Source of the DNA: Alistipes sp.
GTDB taxonomy: Bacteria > Bacteroidota > Bacteroidia > Bacteroidales > Rikenellaceae
NCBI GenBank assembly: GCA_017937765.1
Contig: JAGBCY010000022.1
Coordinates: 1-64,000 of the forward strand
Direction of reading: 5' to 3'
Length of the DNA stretch: 64,000 nucleotides
Numbering within the stretch: position 1 is the first letter of the stretch; every line of letters begins with the position of its first letter. Position numbers and translations under genes: made by a program. The notes under the pieces were generated by a model. It was not told where the DNA came from and searched no databases. It worked only from the letters and a program-made list of their open reading frames with translations. Below are positions 18,431 through 26,820 of the stretch, in pieces.

Positions 18431-19558
18431 ATGAAACGTGTGGTTGTTGCTTTCGACTCGTTCAAGGGGTCGCTTAGTTCGAGAGAGGCTAACGAGGCTT
18501 TCGCTGCTGGTGTTAGAGATATTATGGCCGAGGTGGAAATCTCGGCTGTTGCGATCTCGGATGGCGGTGAGGGCTTCTCTGAGGCTGTTGCCGAAGGTAT
18601 TGGCGGCGATATCGTAGATGCTTGTGTCTCTGATTCTTTAGGTCGTCCTATCGCGGCACGTTACGCGCTCATTGATAATGGATGTACGGCTGTTATTGCC
18701 CTCGCTTCAGCAAGCGGTCTTATGCTTCTCGATGCCGCTGAGCGCGATCCGCTCGTCGCCTCGACCTATGGTACTGGTGAGCTTATTCTCGATGCTGTTT
18801 CACGTGGATGCCGTAGGGTGGTCCTCGGACTTGGAGGCAGTGCTACGTGCGATGCTGGTACGGGGTTGCTCCGAGCGTTGGGATGTATGTTTCTCGACTC
18901 TAAGGGTAGGGAGTTAACTTCAACGATAGATATTCTTGAGCACACGGAGTTAATATCGGTTCCTGTGTCTCCACTTCGCGATGTGGAGCTTTACGTGGCT
19001 GTTGATGTTGAGAATCCGCTTATCGGCGAGCGTGGTGCAGCGCGTGTCTTTGCGCCACAAAAGGGGGCGAGTCCAGAGGATGTTGAGCGTTTGGAGCGTG
19101 CGATGTGTCGCTTTGCAGATGTTGTCGCCCGCCACGTTAGGGATGACTATGCGATGGAGAGGAGTATGGGAGCTGCCGGCGGTGTGGCCTTTGGTCTCAG
19201 AGCTTTCTTGCGCGCAGTGCCCGCGTCGGGTATTGGTCTTATGCTTGAGCTTGTCAACTTCGAGTCGCTTGTGCAGGGAGCCTCGCTTGTTGTGACGGGC
19301 GAGGGACGTGTAGATTGTCAGACAGTTATGGGCAAGGCACCGTCAGGAGTACTGCGTGTTTCGGAGCGTGTAGGTGTCGGGTGTGTTGCTGTTGGTGGGG
19401 GTGTTGCGTGGTGCGATGAGCTTCGGTCGTCGGGCTTCGATGCTATCTATGCGGCGACACCCGATGGCGTGCCTTTGGCTCTGGCGGTGCAGCGCGATGT
19501 GGCCTATGACAACCTTAGAGCCGTAGGTCGACGTGTGGCGAAAGATTACCTCCTTTGA
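18431..19558 (+). CDS. Glycerate kinase (GarK/GlxK type)
   Basis: 375 residues; phosphorylates D-glycerate with ATP, feeding glycolysis or serine synthesis. The family motifs are DSFKGSLSS at residues 8-16, SDGGEGF near 42-48, LGLGGSATCDAGTG near 133-146, and TGEGRVDCQT near 290. Full length. It stands alone, with a promoter box directly upstream and a divergent peptidase gene. Confidence 0.92.
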   Translation: MKRVVVAFDSFKGSLSSREANEAFAAGVRDIMAEVEISAVAISDGGEGFSEAVAEGIGGDIVDACVSDSLGRPIAARYALIDNGCTAVIALASASGLMLLDAAERDPLVASTYGTGELILDAVSRGCRRVVLGLGGSATCDAGTGLLRALGCMFLDSKGRELTSTIDILEHTELISVPVSPLRDVELYVAVDVENPLIGERGAARVFAPQKGASPEDVERLERAMCRFADVVARHVRDDYAMERSMGAAGGVAFGLRAFLRAVPASGIGLMLELVNFESLVQGASLVVTGEGRVDCQTVMGKAPSGVLRVSERVGVGCVAVGGGVAWCDELRSSGFDAIYAATPDGVPLALAVQRDVAYDNLRAVGRRVAKDYLL

Positions 19559-19609
19559 TCGTAATGAAGGCTCACAAACCCGACATTTCCATAATTTTCT
19601 AAATAAATG

Positions 19610-19640
19610 TTTGCAGTGTTGAGTTTTATTTATATCTTTG
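19610..19640 (+). promoter_or_regulatory. Promoter of the TetR-efflux operon
   Basis: TTTG at 19610-19613 and TATCTTTG at 19633-19640, spacing 19 bp. It is the only strong promoter seen for the following seven genes. Confidence 0.6.
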
Positions 19641-19642
19641 CA

Positions 19643-19671
19643 TTAACAATTATGTTAAACAATTGTGTTAA
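19643..19671 (+). promoter_or_regulatory. Twin inverted-repeat operator for the TetR regulator
   Basis: Two adjoining palindromes: TTAACA-N4-TGTTAA at 19643-19658 and TAAACA-N4-TGTTAA at 19656-19671, sharing TAA, centres 13 bp apart. They lie just after the -7 box, over the likely transcription start, where bound repressor would block initiation. Assignment to the adjacent TetR gene is inference. Confidence 0.6.
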
Positions 19672-19682
19672 ATAGCGAATGT

Positions 19683-20309
19683 ATGGATAATCAAGAGAGG
19701 CAAAATAAAGAGCAAGAGATACTTGAGGCGGCTGAGCAGGAGTTCTTAACAAAGGGTTATGATGGCGCGAGAACGACATCAATAGCTAAGGCGGCAGGCG
19801 TAACACACGCTATGTTGCACTACTATTTTCGCACCAAGGAGCAACTTTTCGAGCGCATCGTCGACGAGAAGTTTCGCGTGATGTCGCGGTCGACGTTGGC
19901 AGCTTTTGGCGATCCATCGTTGCCTATGGTTGAGCGCGTTAGGTGTGGCGTGATCAACCACTTTGACTTTGTTTCGCGGAATCCGCTCCTGCCGCGATTT
20001 ATCATCAACGAGATAGTCTCGCGCCCGGAGCGTTACGGTGTGCTCCACGCGCGTATAGGTGCAATAATTGACAATGTATATCGAGGCTTACAGGCCGATA
20101 TTGATGCTGCTGCCGAGCGTGGTGAAATGGAACGTGTCGATGCTAAGATGCTGTTTATTAGTATTATGTCACTCAACATCTTCACCTTCATTGCCTACCC
20201 ATTTATGAAGCCGCTGATGGGCGAGCTTATGGCCGACGACGCTAAATTTTTGGAGGCGCGCAAGGCTGAAAACATTGAGACTATAATGCGAAGAATCAAA
20301 AAACAATAG
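19683..20309 (+). CDS. TetR-family transcriptional regulator
   Basis: 208 residues from MDNQERQNKEQEILEAAEQE; an in-frame GTG at 19665 lies inside the operator and is unlikely. The N-terminal helix-turn-helix is typical (EFLTKGYDGARTTSIAKAAG, then LHYYFRTKEQLFERIVDEK). The C-terminal two-thirds is the ligand-binding and dimer part. As first gene of an efflux operon with a twin palindrome at its start, it most likely represses its own operon and is released by an exported compound, as CecR does for ybhGFSR in E. coli (analogy). Confidence 0.9.
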   Translation: MDNQERQNKEQEILEAAEQEFLTKGYDGARTTSIAKAAGVTHAMLHYYFRTKEQLFERIVDEKFRVMSRSTLAAFGDPSLPMVERVRCGVINHFDFVSRNPLLPRFIINEIVSRPERYGVLHARIGAIIDNVYRGLQADIDAAAERGEMERVDAKMLFISIMSLNIFTFIAYPFMKPLMGELMADDAKFLEARKAENIETIMRRIKKQ

Positions 20310-20314
20310 TCGTT

Positions 20315-21592
20315 ATGAAGAGATATTTCCTTACGCTTTTGGTGCTCGTTGGCGCGTGGTGTGCGCGGGCGCAGTCGCTCGAAGAGTGTAGACGTTTGGC
20401 TCAAGAGCACTATCCCGAGATTAGGCAGTATGACCTTATCAATCTCGCCGAGCAGTACAATATATCTAATGCAGCGCGTGCTTGGATTCCGCAGGTTGTG
20501 TTCTCTGGACAGGCTACCTATCAGACTGCCACGCCTACCTACCCCGATGCGCTGAGCTCGCTAATGCAGGCAAACGGTATCGAGATGGTGGGCATTCGTC
20601 GTGATCAGTATAGAGTTGCTATTGACGTGTCGCAGAATATCTGGGACGGTGGCCAGTCGCGGGCGAATCGCGCCATTGCCGAGGCCGAGGCCACGGAGCA
20701 ACGCAGTCGTGTGGATGTGTCGCTCTACGACTTGCAGTCGAGGGTCGATAACCTCTATTTCGGCATCCTGCTGCTTGACGAGCGTGTGGCTCAGACCGAG
20801 GCTCTGATCGGCGTATTGGAGAGTAACCTCGCGCGTATGCGCACGTATTATAACAACGGTGTGGCTATGCAGTCGGATGTCGATGCTATCGAGGCGGAGT
20901 TGCTCACTGCCCGCCAGACACTCGGTCAAGTGGAGTCGTCGCGTGCGAGCTATCGACGTATGCTTGAGGTGTTTATCGGCGAGGAACTCACATTGGACAA
21001 CCTTGAACGCCCCGCTATGGTTGAGCCAAACTCACGAATTTCGGCACGTCCTGAATTGGAGCTATTCGAGGCCGAGGAGGGTAAGTTGGCGGCACAGCGC
21101 GAGGCGATTAATGCCTCGGTGATGCCTCGTTTCGCAGCCTTCGTACAAGGGTATTATGGCTATCCCGGATTGGATATGTTCGAAAGTATGGTCTCGTCGA
21201 CGTGGACGCCTAATGCAATTATCGGTGTACGTATGTCGTGGAACATTGGAGCCTTTTATACCAAGAAGAATAATCTCGAGAAGCTAAACACGGCTGAGCA
21301 ACAGATTGCCGTTCAGCGAGATGTATTCCTGTTTAATACCGAGATGCAGATGGTACAGGAGGATGGCGAGATTGCGCGCCTACGCTTGGCTATCGAGGAT
21401 GATGACCGCATCGTCGAGCTGCGTCGTAGGGTGCGTATGGCAGCAGAGTCGCAGCTCGAGAACGGAGTGATTGATGCGACCGATTTGCTACGTAAGATAA
21501 CCGACGAAACAAATGCGACGCTTAGTCGTAGTACACACGAAATAGAACTATTGCAAGCTATTTATAGACTTAAAACAACACTAAATCAATAA
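20315..21592 (+). CDS. TolC-family outer-membrane efflux protein
   Basis: 425 residues with signal peptide (cleavage after about residue 19, CARAQS). Two long heptad-rich coiled-coil regions (about 80-240 and 260-420) flank beta-barrel segments, as in TolC-like proteins; SRANRAIAEAEATEQ and EAELLTARQTLGQVE are typical helical parts. It forms the outer-membrane channel for the exporter encoded by the rest of the operon. It starts 5 bases after the regulator and ends 3 bases before the fusion-protein gene. Confidence 0.9.
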   Translation: MKRYFLTLLVLVGAWCARAQSLEECRRLAQEHYPEIRQYDLINLAEQYNISNAARAWIPQVVFSGQATYQTATPTYPDALSSLMQANGIEMVGIRRDQYRVAIDVSQNIWDGGQSRANRAIAEAEATEQRSRVDVSLYDLQSRVDNLYFGILLLDERVAQTEALIGVLESNLARMRTYYNNGVAMQSDVDAIEAELLTARQTLGQVESSRASYRRMLEVFIGEELTLDNLERPAMVEPNSRISARPELELFEAEEGKLAAQREAINASVMPRFAAFVQGYYGYPGLDMFESMVSSTWTPNAIIGVRMSWNIGAFYTKKNNLEKLNTAEQQIAVQRDVFLFNTEMQMVQEDGEIARLRLAIEDDDRIVELRRRVRMAAESQLENGVIDATDLLRKITDETNATLSRSTHEIELLQAIYRLKTTLNQ

Positions 21593-21595
21593 GAT

Positions 21596-22480
21596 ATGAA
21601 ACGAATGGTATATATCGCCGTGGCGATGTTTGCGATTGCCTGCGGCAGTGAATCGGAGTTTGATGCGCAGGGTACGTTTGAGGCCACGGAGGTGGTTATC
21701 TCGGCCGAGGCAAACGGACGAATTATCTATTTCGATGCCGAGGAGGGGACGTCGGTTGTGGCTGGCGAGGAGTTGGGTGCGATTGATAGCGTGCAGCTAC
21801 ACTTGCAACGTAAGCAGCTTGAGGCACAGCAGTCGGCTCTGCTTGGCTCTCGCCCCGATGTTAAGAAGCAGGTGGCGTCGCTCCGCGAGCAGATAGCTAA
21901 GCAGAAGAGCGAACTAAGGCGCGTGGAGAATATGCTACGCGATGGTGCTGCCACGCAAAAGCAGTACGACGATATCGAGGCACAGATTAAGATATTGGAG
22001 GGGCAGTTGGAGGCGACGCTCTCGACGCTCGATAAGAACACGGCAACCATCAACAGCAACTCGGCAGCGTTGGAGGCGCAGATTGAAGCCCTCGATGATC
22101 GAATCGCAAAATGCCGTATCGTATCGCCTGTTAGTGGTACCGTGGTTGTTAAGTATGCCGAGGCTGGTGAGCTCGCAACTGTTGGTAAGCCGCTGATGAA
22201 GATTGCCGACCTCGATAAGATATTCTTGCGTGCCTACTTTACCTCCGACCAACTTGCAGAGGTGAACATCGGCGATGAGGTTACGGTCGTTGCCGACTTT
22301 GGCGGTGACAAACGCTACGACTACACGGGGCGTGTCGCTTGGATATCGCCCGAGAGCGAATTTACACCTAAGACCATCCAGACCAAGGATTCGCGCGCAA
22401 ACCTCGTCTATGCCGTGAAGATTGCCGTTGAGAATGATGGCCGATTGAAGATTGGCTTGGCTGGCGAAGTTGTGTTGTAG
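21596..22480 (+). CDS. HlyD/YbhG-like membrane fusion protein
   Basis: 294 residues with lipobox AIAC (Cys 16). A lipoyl-like half motif follows (ISAEANGRIIYFDAEEG), then a long alpha-helical hairpin (residues about 60-170, with KQYDDIEAQIKILEGQLEAT), then the second lipoyl half (IVSPVSGTVVVKYAEAGELA) and a beta-barrel domain. It links the inner-membrane ABC permeases to the TolC-like channel. The next gene starts 1 base after its stop. Confidence 0.9.
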   Translation: MKRMVYIAVAMFAIACGSESEFDAQGTFEATEVVISAEANGRIIYFDAEEGTSVVAGEELGAIDSVQLHLQRKQLEAQQSALLGSRPDVKKQVASLREQIAKQKSELRRVENMLRDGAATQKQYDDIEAQIKILEGQLEATLSTLDKNTATINSNSAALEAQIEALDDRIAKCRIVSPVSGTVVVKYAEAGELATVGKPLMKIADLDKIFLRAYFTSDQLAEVNIGDEVTVVADFGGDKRYDYTGRVAWISPESEFTPKTIQTKDSRANLVYAVKIAVENDGRLKIGLAGEVVL

Positions 22481-22481
22481 T

Positions 22482-23381
22482 ATGGTAGCCATTGAAGTAC
22501 ATAACCTATCGAAGTGTTACGGCCAGGTCAAGGCCCTCGATGGCGTGTCGTTCTCTGTCGAGCGTGGCGAGCTGTTTGGTCTTATCGGCCCGGATGGCGC
22601 GGGAAAGACTACGCTGTTTCGACTGCTCACGACGCTGCTTAATGCCGACGAGGGTAGTGCCGCGGTTGATGGCCTCGACGTGGCGAGGGATTATCTGGCC
22701 ATTCGCTCGCGCGTGGGTTATATGCCTGGTCGATTCTCGCTCTATCCCGATTTGTCGGTCGAGGAGAATTTGAACTTTTTTGCCGCACTGTTTGGCGTGA
22801 CGGTCGAGGAGTCGTACGACCTTATCGCGCCTATTTACAAACAGATAGAGCCATTTCGTAAACGCCGAGCAGGGAAGCTGTCGGGCGGTATGAAACAGAA
22901 ACTTGCCCTCTCGTGTGCCTTGATCCACCGCCCCAGCGTGCTCTTTTTGGACGAGCCCACAACGGGCGTGGATGCTGTGTCGCGCAGTGAGTTTTGGGAT
23001 ATGCTCTCAGGACTAAAGGAGCGTGAAATCACGATCCTCGTCTCAACGCCATATATGGACGAGGCGTCGCGCTGCGACCGTATCGCCCTCTGCAACGAGG
23101 GGCGCATCTTGGGCATCGACACGCCCGAAGGTATTGTGCGTGGATTTGATAGGAGACTCTACGGCATTCGTGCCAAGAATATGTTTGCATTGCTCGAGAG
23201 GGCACGCACGGCCACGGATATTGTCGATTGCTACCCCTTTGGCGAGAGACACCATATGGTTGTGGATGATGGCTTCGACGTGGAGCGTTTTAAGGCTCAG
23301 TTGGGCGATGTCGAGGGTTTGGAGATTGGGGGTGTGGAGCCTACAATCGAGGATATATTTATCAAACTAATGAAACGATGA
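22482..23381 (+). CDS. ABC transporter ATPase, first of two
   Basis: 299 residues from MVAIEVHNLSKCYGQ; an ATG 30 bases earlier lies inside the upstream gene. Walker A GPDGAGKTT near residue 36, signature LSGGMKQK near 135, Walker B VLFLDEPTTGVD near 155. It corresponds to the N-terminal half of E. coli YbhF, which is a fused pair; here the two halves are separate genes that overlap by 4 bases (ATGA). Confidence 0.92.
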   Translation: MVAIEVHNLSKCYGQVKALDGVSFSVERGELFGLIGPDGAGKTTLFRLLTTLLNADEGSAAVDGLDVARDYLAIRSRVGYMPGRFSLYPDLSVEENLNFFAALFGVTVEESYDLIAPIYKQIEPFRKRRAGKLSGGMKQKLALSCALIHRPSVLFLDEPTTGVDAVSRSEFWDMLSGLKEREITILVSTPYMDEASRCDRIALCNEGRILGIDTPEGIVRGFDRRLYGIRAKNMFALLERARTATDIVDCYPFGERHHMVVDDGFDVERFKAQLGDVEGLEIGGVEPTIEDIFIKLMKR

Positions 23382-24118
23382 GCGACGTAGTAATATCGGT
23401 CAGAGAGCTGACCAAGCGTTTCGGCGACTTTGTGGCTGTCGACCGCATATCGTTTGATGTCCACCGAGGCGAGATTTTCGGTTTCCTCGGAGCAAACGGT
23501 GCGGGTAAGACCACGGCTATGCGTATGCTTTGCGGACTGAGTTACCCGACATCGGGAAGCGGTACTGTTGCGGGCTACGACGTTATGCGCGAGGGGGAGA
23601 AGATTAAGCGACATATCGGATATATGAGCCAACGTTTCTCGCTCTATAACGACCTCACGGTGTGGGAGAATATGCGCCTCTTTGCCGGAATCTATGGCCT
23701 TACGAGACATCAGACCGAGGAGCGCGCCGCGGAGCTTCTCGACCGTCTCAACTTCTCGTCGGAACGTAATACCTTAGTTGGCTCGTTGCCGTTGGGATGG
23801 AAGCAGAAGCTGTCGTTTGCTATTGCTACGATTCATTGCCCCGAGGTGGTCTTTTTGGACGAGCCGACAGGTGGTGTTGATCCCGTTACGCGTCGTCAGT
23901 TTTGGGAGATGATTTACGAGGCTGCGGAGGGTGGCACGACGATATTTGTCACGACACACTATATGGACGAGGCGGAGTATTGCTCGCGTGTGTCGATTAT
24001 GGTCGATGGCGAGGTGCGTGCACTTGATACGCCTCTGCGCCTGAAACAGCAATTTGCCGCAGAGTCGATGGACGAAGTGTTCCGTACGTTGGCTCGCGGT
24101 GCATTGAGGGGAGAGTAG
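23378..24118 (+). CDS. ABC transporter ATPase, second of two
   Basis: 246 residues. Walker A GANGAGKTT near residue 38; Walker B VVFLDEPTGGVD near 160. The signature sequence is LPLGWKQK instead of LSGGxxQ, as in the C-terminal half of YbhF-type ATPases. The first ATPase keeps LSGG, so the pair is probably a heterodimer with one normal and one altered ATP site. Start overlaps the upstream gene by ATGA. Confidence 0.92.
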   Translation: MSDVVISVRELTKRFGDFVAVDRISFDVHRGEIFGFLGANGAGKTTAMRMLCGLSYPTSGSGTVAGYDVMREGEKIKRHIGYMSQRFSLYNDLTVWENMRLFAGIYGLTRHQTEERAAELLDRLNFSSERNTLVGSLPLGWKQKLSFAIATIHCPEVVFLDEPTGGVDPVTRRQFWEMIYEAAEGGTTIFVTTHYMDEAEYCSRVSIMVDGEVRALDTPLRLKQQFAAESMDEVFRTLARGALRGE

Positions 24119-24187
24119 TCTAATGAGGGAGGGTATCAATACCATAATCCCCGAGGAGTACTCATCGCTAATAGATATGTCAATAAT

Positions 24188-25282
24188 ATGAAACAGAACT
24201 TTGGATCGTTCGTAAAAAAGGAGTCGCTGCACATACTCCGTGATAGGCGCACAATGCTCGTTGTGATGCTTATCCCCGTTGTGCTGATGATACTCTTCGG
24301 CTTTGCAATATCTACGGAGGTAAATAATGTGAATGTCGCGGTGGTGGCCTCGGAGCGCACTGATGGTGTACACGATGCCGTAGAGCGACTCTCGCAAAAC
24401 GACTACTTCACCTTCAAGGGTTATATCTCGCAGGATGAAGTAGATGCGTATCTTCGCTCGGGTCGGGCGAGTGCCGTGGTGATCTTTGCTACGGACTACG
24501 ACCGTCGTGCAGCGCAGGCTGTGGCGGGGCTACCCACGAAGCCCATCATCCAGCTCGTTGTCGACGCCTCGAACGTTAATACCGCCGGCTCGGCTACGGC
24601 ATACTTGCAAAATATACTGCTTGGCTCGGCCTCGGCTCAGTCGATGTTCGAGACGCGAATGATGTTTAATCCGCAGATGAAGTCGGCCTATAACTTCGTG
24701 CCGGGCATTATGGGTTTGATCTTTATCCTTGTGTGTGCGATGATGACCTCGGTGTCGATTGTGCGCGAGAAGGAGGTCGGTACGATAGAGGTGCTGCTCG
24801 TCTCGCCCGTGCGCCCCGTGAAGATCATCTTTGCAAAGATGATCCCCTATTTCGTTATATCGTGTATTGTGTTGGTAACTATCTTGCTATTAGCTCGATA
24901 TCTCCTCGGCGTGCCGATGACGGGTGGCGTATGGGGCATCTTCTCGCTGTCGCTGCTCTATCTCGTACTATCGCTCTCGCTCGGGCTTTTGGTCTCGACC
25001 ATTGCACGCACGCAGATGGCAGCACTGCTAATATCGGCGATGGTGATGATGATGCCCATATTGATGCTATCGGGTATGTTGTTCCCGATTGAAAACCTGC
25101 CAAAGTTCTTCCAAGTAGTGTCGAATATCGTCCCTGCACGCTGGTATATCGACGCTGTGCGTAAGATGATGATTCAGGGCCTACCGCTGGTGGCCGTATG
25201 GAAAAATTGTGCGATACTCCTCGGTATGACTGTGGTCCTGCTTGGTGTCTCGCTCAAGAAGTTTAACGATAAATTGGAGTAG
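24188..25282 (+). CDS. ABC-2 type permease, first of two
   Basis: 364 residues: one N-terminal membrane helix (about 27-47), a large periplasmic domain (about 50-175) and five helices toward the C-terminus with VREKEVGTIEVLLVSPVRPV, the conserved coupling region. It resembles YbhS/YbhR-type exporters of small hydrophobic or cationic compounds. The 69-base gap before it holds no gene and is the largest gap in this operon. The next permease starts 2 bases after its stop. Confidence 0.9.
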   Translation: MKQNFGSFVKKESLHILRDRRTMLVVMLIPVVLMILFGFAISTEVNNVNVAVVASERTDGVHDAVERLSQNDYFTFKGYISQDEVDAYLRSGRASAVVIFATDYDRRAAQAVAGLPTKPIIQLVVDASNVNTAGSATAYLQNILLGSASAQSMFETRMMFNPQMKSAYNFVPGIMGLIFILVCAMMTSVSIVREKEVGTIEVLLVSPVRPVKIIFAKMIPYFVISCIVLVTILLLARYLLGVPMTGGVWGIFSLSLLYLVLSLSLGLLVSTIARTQMAALLISAMVMMMPILMLSGMLFPIENLPKFFQVVSNIVPARWYIDAVRKMMIQGLPLVAVWKNCAILLGMTVVLLGVSLKKFNDKLE

Positions 25283-25284
25283 CT

Positions 25285-26388
25285 ATGAGAACATTTATCG
25301 TGCTTGTACAAAAGGAGTTTCTTCAGATTCGGCGCAACTCGTTCCTGCCGAAGCTAATCGTCGCCTTCCCGATACTCGTTATGTTGCTGATGCCGCTGAT
25401 TATGACGATGGATGTGCGCAACGTAAACGTGGCTGTTGTCGACCTCGATCGCTCGACGACCTCTCGCCGCATCGCGTCGAATATCGAGGCCTCGGAGTAC
25501 CTCACGCTCGCCGGGACGACAGCCGAGTACCCTCTCGCCCTCGCAGCTTTGGAGCAGGGCGACGTGGATGTCATACTGCAGATCCCCGATAACTTCGAGC
25601 GCGACCTTCTTATCGCTACGCCCGAACGTATCAGCATCACGGCCAATGCCGTGAATGCCACGAAGGGAGGTATGGGTATGCAGTACGTCGTCGCAACCAT
25701 CGCCCATACGCTCACCCAGCTCCGTGGCGAGCGTGCCCCCGTGGAGCTGTCGGAACTGGTTACGGTTGAGAATCGCTATAACCCCACGCTCAACTACCGT
25801 CACTATATGATCCCCGCGCTGATGATCATCCTCTTTATCCTCATCTGTGGCTTCCTGCCCGCGCTGAGTATCGTCGGCGAGAAGGAGAGCGGCTCGATCG
25901 AACAGATAAACGTGACGCCCGTGTCGCGCCTTACGTTTACGCTTGCGAAGCTCGTCCCGTATTGGATTATCGGCCTCTTTGTCGTGACCATAGCTATGCT
26001 CGTCGCGCGCTTGGTCTATGGCCTTGCGCCCGTCGGCTCGGTCTGGGTGATCTACCTCGGTGCATTGCTCTTCATCCTCACCATCTCGGGCTTTAGCCTC
26101 ACGATCGCCAACTTCTCGGAGACGATGCAACAGACGATGTTCGTGATGTTCTTCTTTATAATGATATTTATGCTGATGAGTGGCCTGCTCACGCCCGTGG
26201 ACTCTATGCCCGTGTGGGCACAACGCTTCACGCTCGTGCTACCTCCGCGCTACTACGTAGAGATCCTGCGCTCGGTCTACCTCAAGGGTACGACCCTCGC
26301 GGAGCTGTGGCCTAACTTCGCCGCCCTCGGAGGCTTCGCCGTGGTGTTTAACACCCTCGCAGCCCTTACCTACAAGAAGCAGGCATAG
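25285..26388 (+). CDS. ABC-2 type permease, second of two
   Basis: 367 residues with the same plan as its neighbour: N-terminal helix (26-45), periplasmic domain, five C-terminal helices, and GEKESGSIEQINVTPVSRLTF as the conserved cytosolic segment near 195. The two permeases are diverged paralogues and probably form the heterodimeric channel. It is the last gene of the operon; the region after it carries an inverted repeat at 26392-26467 but no classical terminator with T-run. Confidence 0.9.
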   Translation: MRTFIVLVQKEFLQIRRNSFLPKLIVAFPILVMLLMPLIMTMDVRNVNVAVVDLDRSTTSRRIASNIEASEYLTLAGTTAEYPLALAALEQGDVDVILQIPDNFERDLLIATPERISITANAVNATKGGMGMQYVVATIAHTLTQLRGERAPVELSELVTVENRYNPTLNYRHYMIPALMIILFILICGFLPALSIVGEKESGSIEQINVTPVSRLTFTLAKLVPYWIIGLFVVTIAMLVARLVYGLAPVGSVWVIYLGALLFILTISGFSLTIANFSETMQQTMFVMFFFIMIFMLMSGLLTPVDSMPVWAQRFTLVLPPRYYVEILRSVYLKGTTLAELWPNFAALGGFAVVFNTLAALTYKKQA

Positions 26389-26391
26389 GTT

Positions 26392-26467
26392 AGTCCATTT
26401 ACTCTGTATTTACTCTGTTTTACTCGTCATAAGGATAGAAAATATAATCGAAAGAAGGAAATGGACT
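26392..26467. repeat. Spaced inverted repeat with internal direct repeats
   Basis: AGTCCATTT (26392-26400) is the exact inverse of AAATGGACT (26459-26467). Inside, TTTACTCTG occurs at 26398 and 26409 and as TTTACTCGT at 26419. It lies between the efflux operon and tRNA-Thr. The rest of 26468-26580 is AT-rich with a run of eight C at 26569-26576 and no gene. Confidence 0.45.
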
Positions 26468-26580
26468 TACTCTTTTATTCTATATATAGAGCGAAGTATA
26501 ATGGCGTATATAGGTATTTAAGCGGTGATTATCAGATGAATACAAAAGAAAAAGAGGAAAGATTTACACCCCCCCCTTTG

Positions 26581-26652
<72 letters not shown>

Positions 26653-26771
26653 ATTAATAAACCCTACTCCTATGAAAGAGCCCACAAAAGTACACAAGAT
26701 TTTTGAATCTGCAAACTTTTTGCAATAAAAAATTTAAATTTTGTGTAAACCCACTATCCGACGAATATAAT

Positions 26772-26802
26772 AATGCCCCGAACTATTATAGCTCAGGGCA
26801 TT
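26772..26802 (-). terminator. Hairpin after the acyl-CoA synthetase gene
   Basis: AATGCCC (26772-26778) pairs with GGGCATT (26796-26802). On the minus strand it is followed by ATTATATT, not a true T-run, so termination is likely but weaker. Confidence 0.45.
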
Positions 26803-26820
26803 AAAATGAACTTATTGCGA

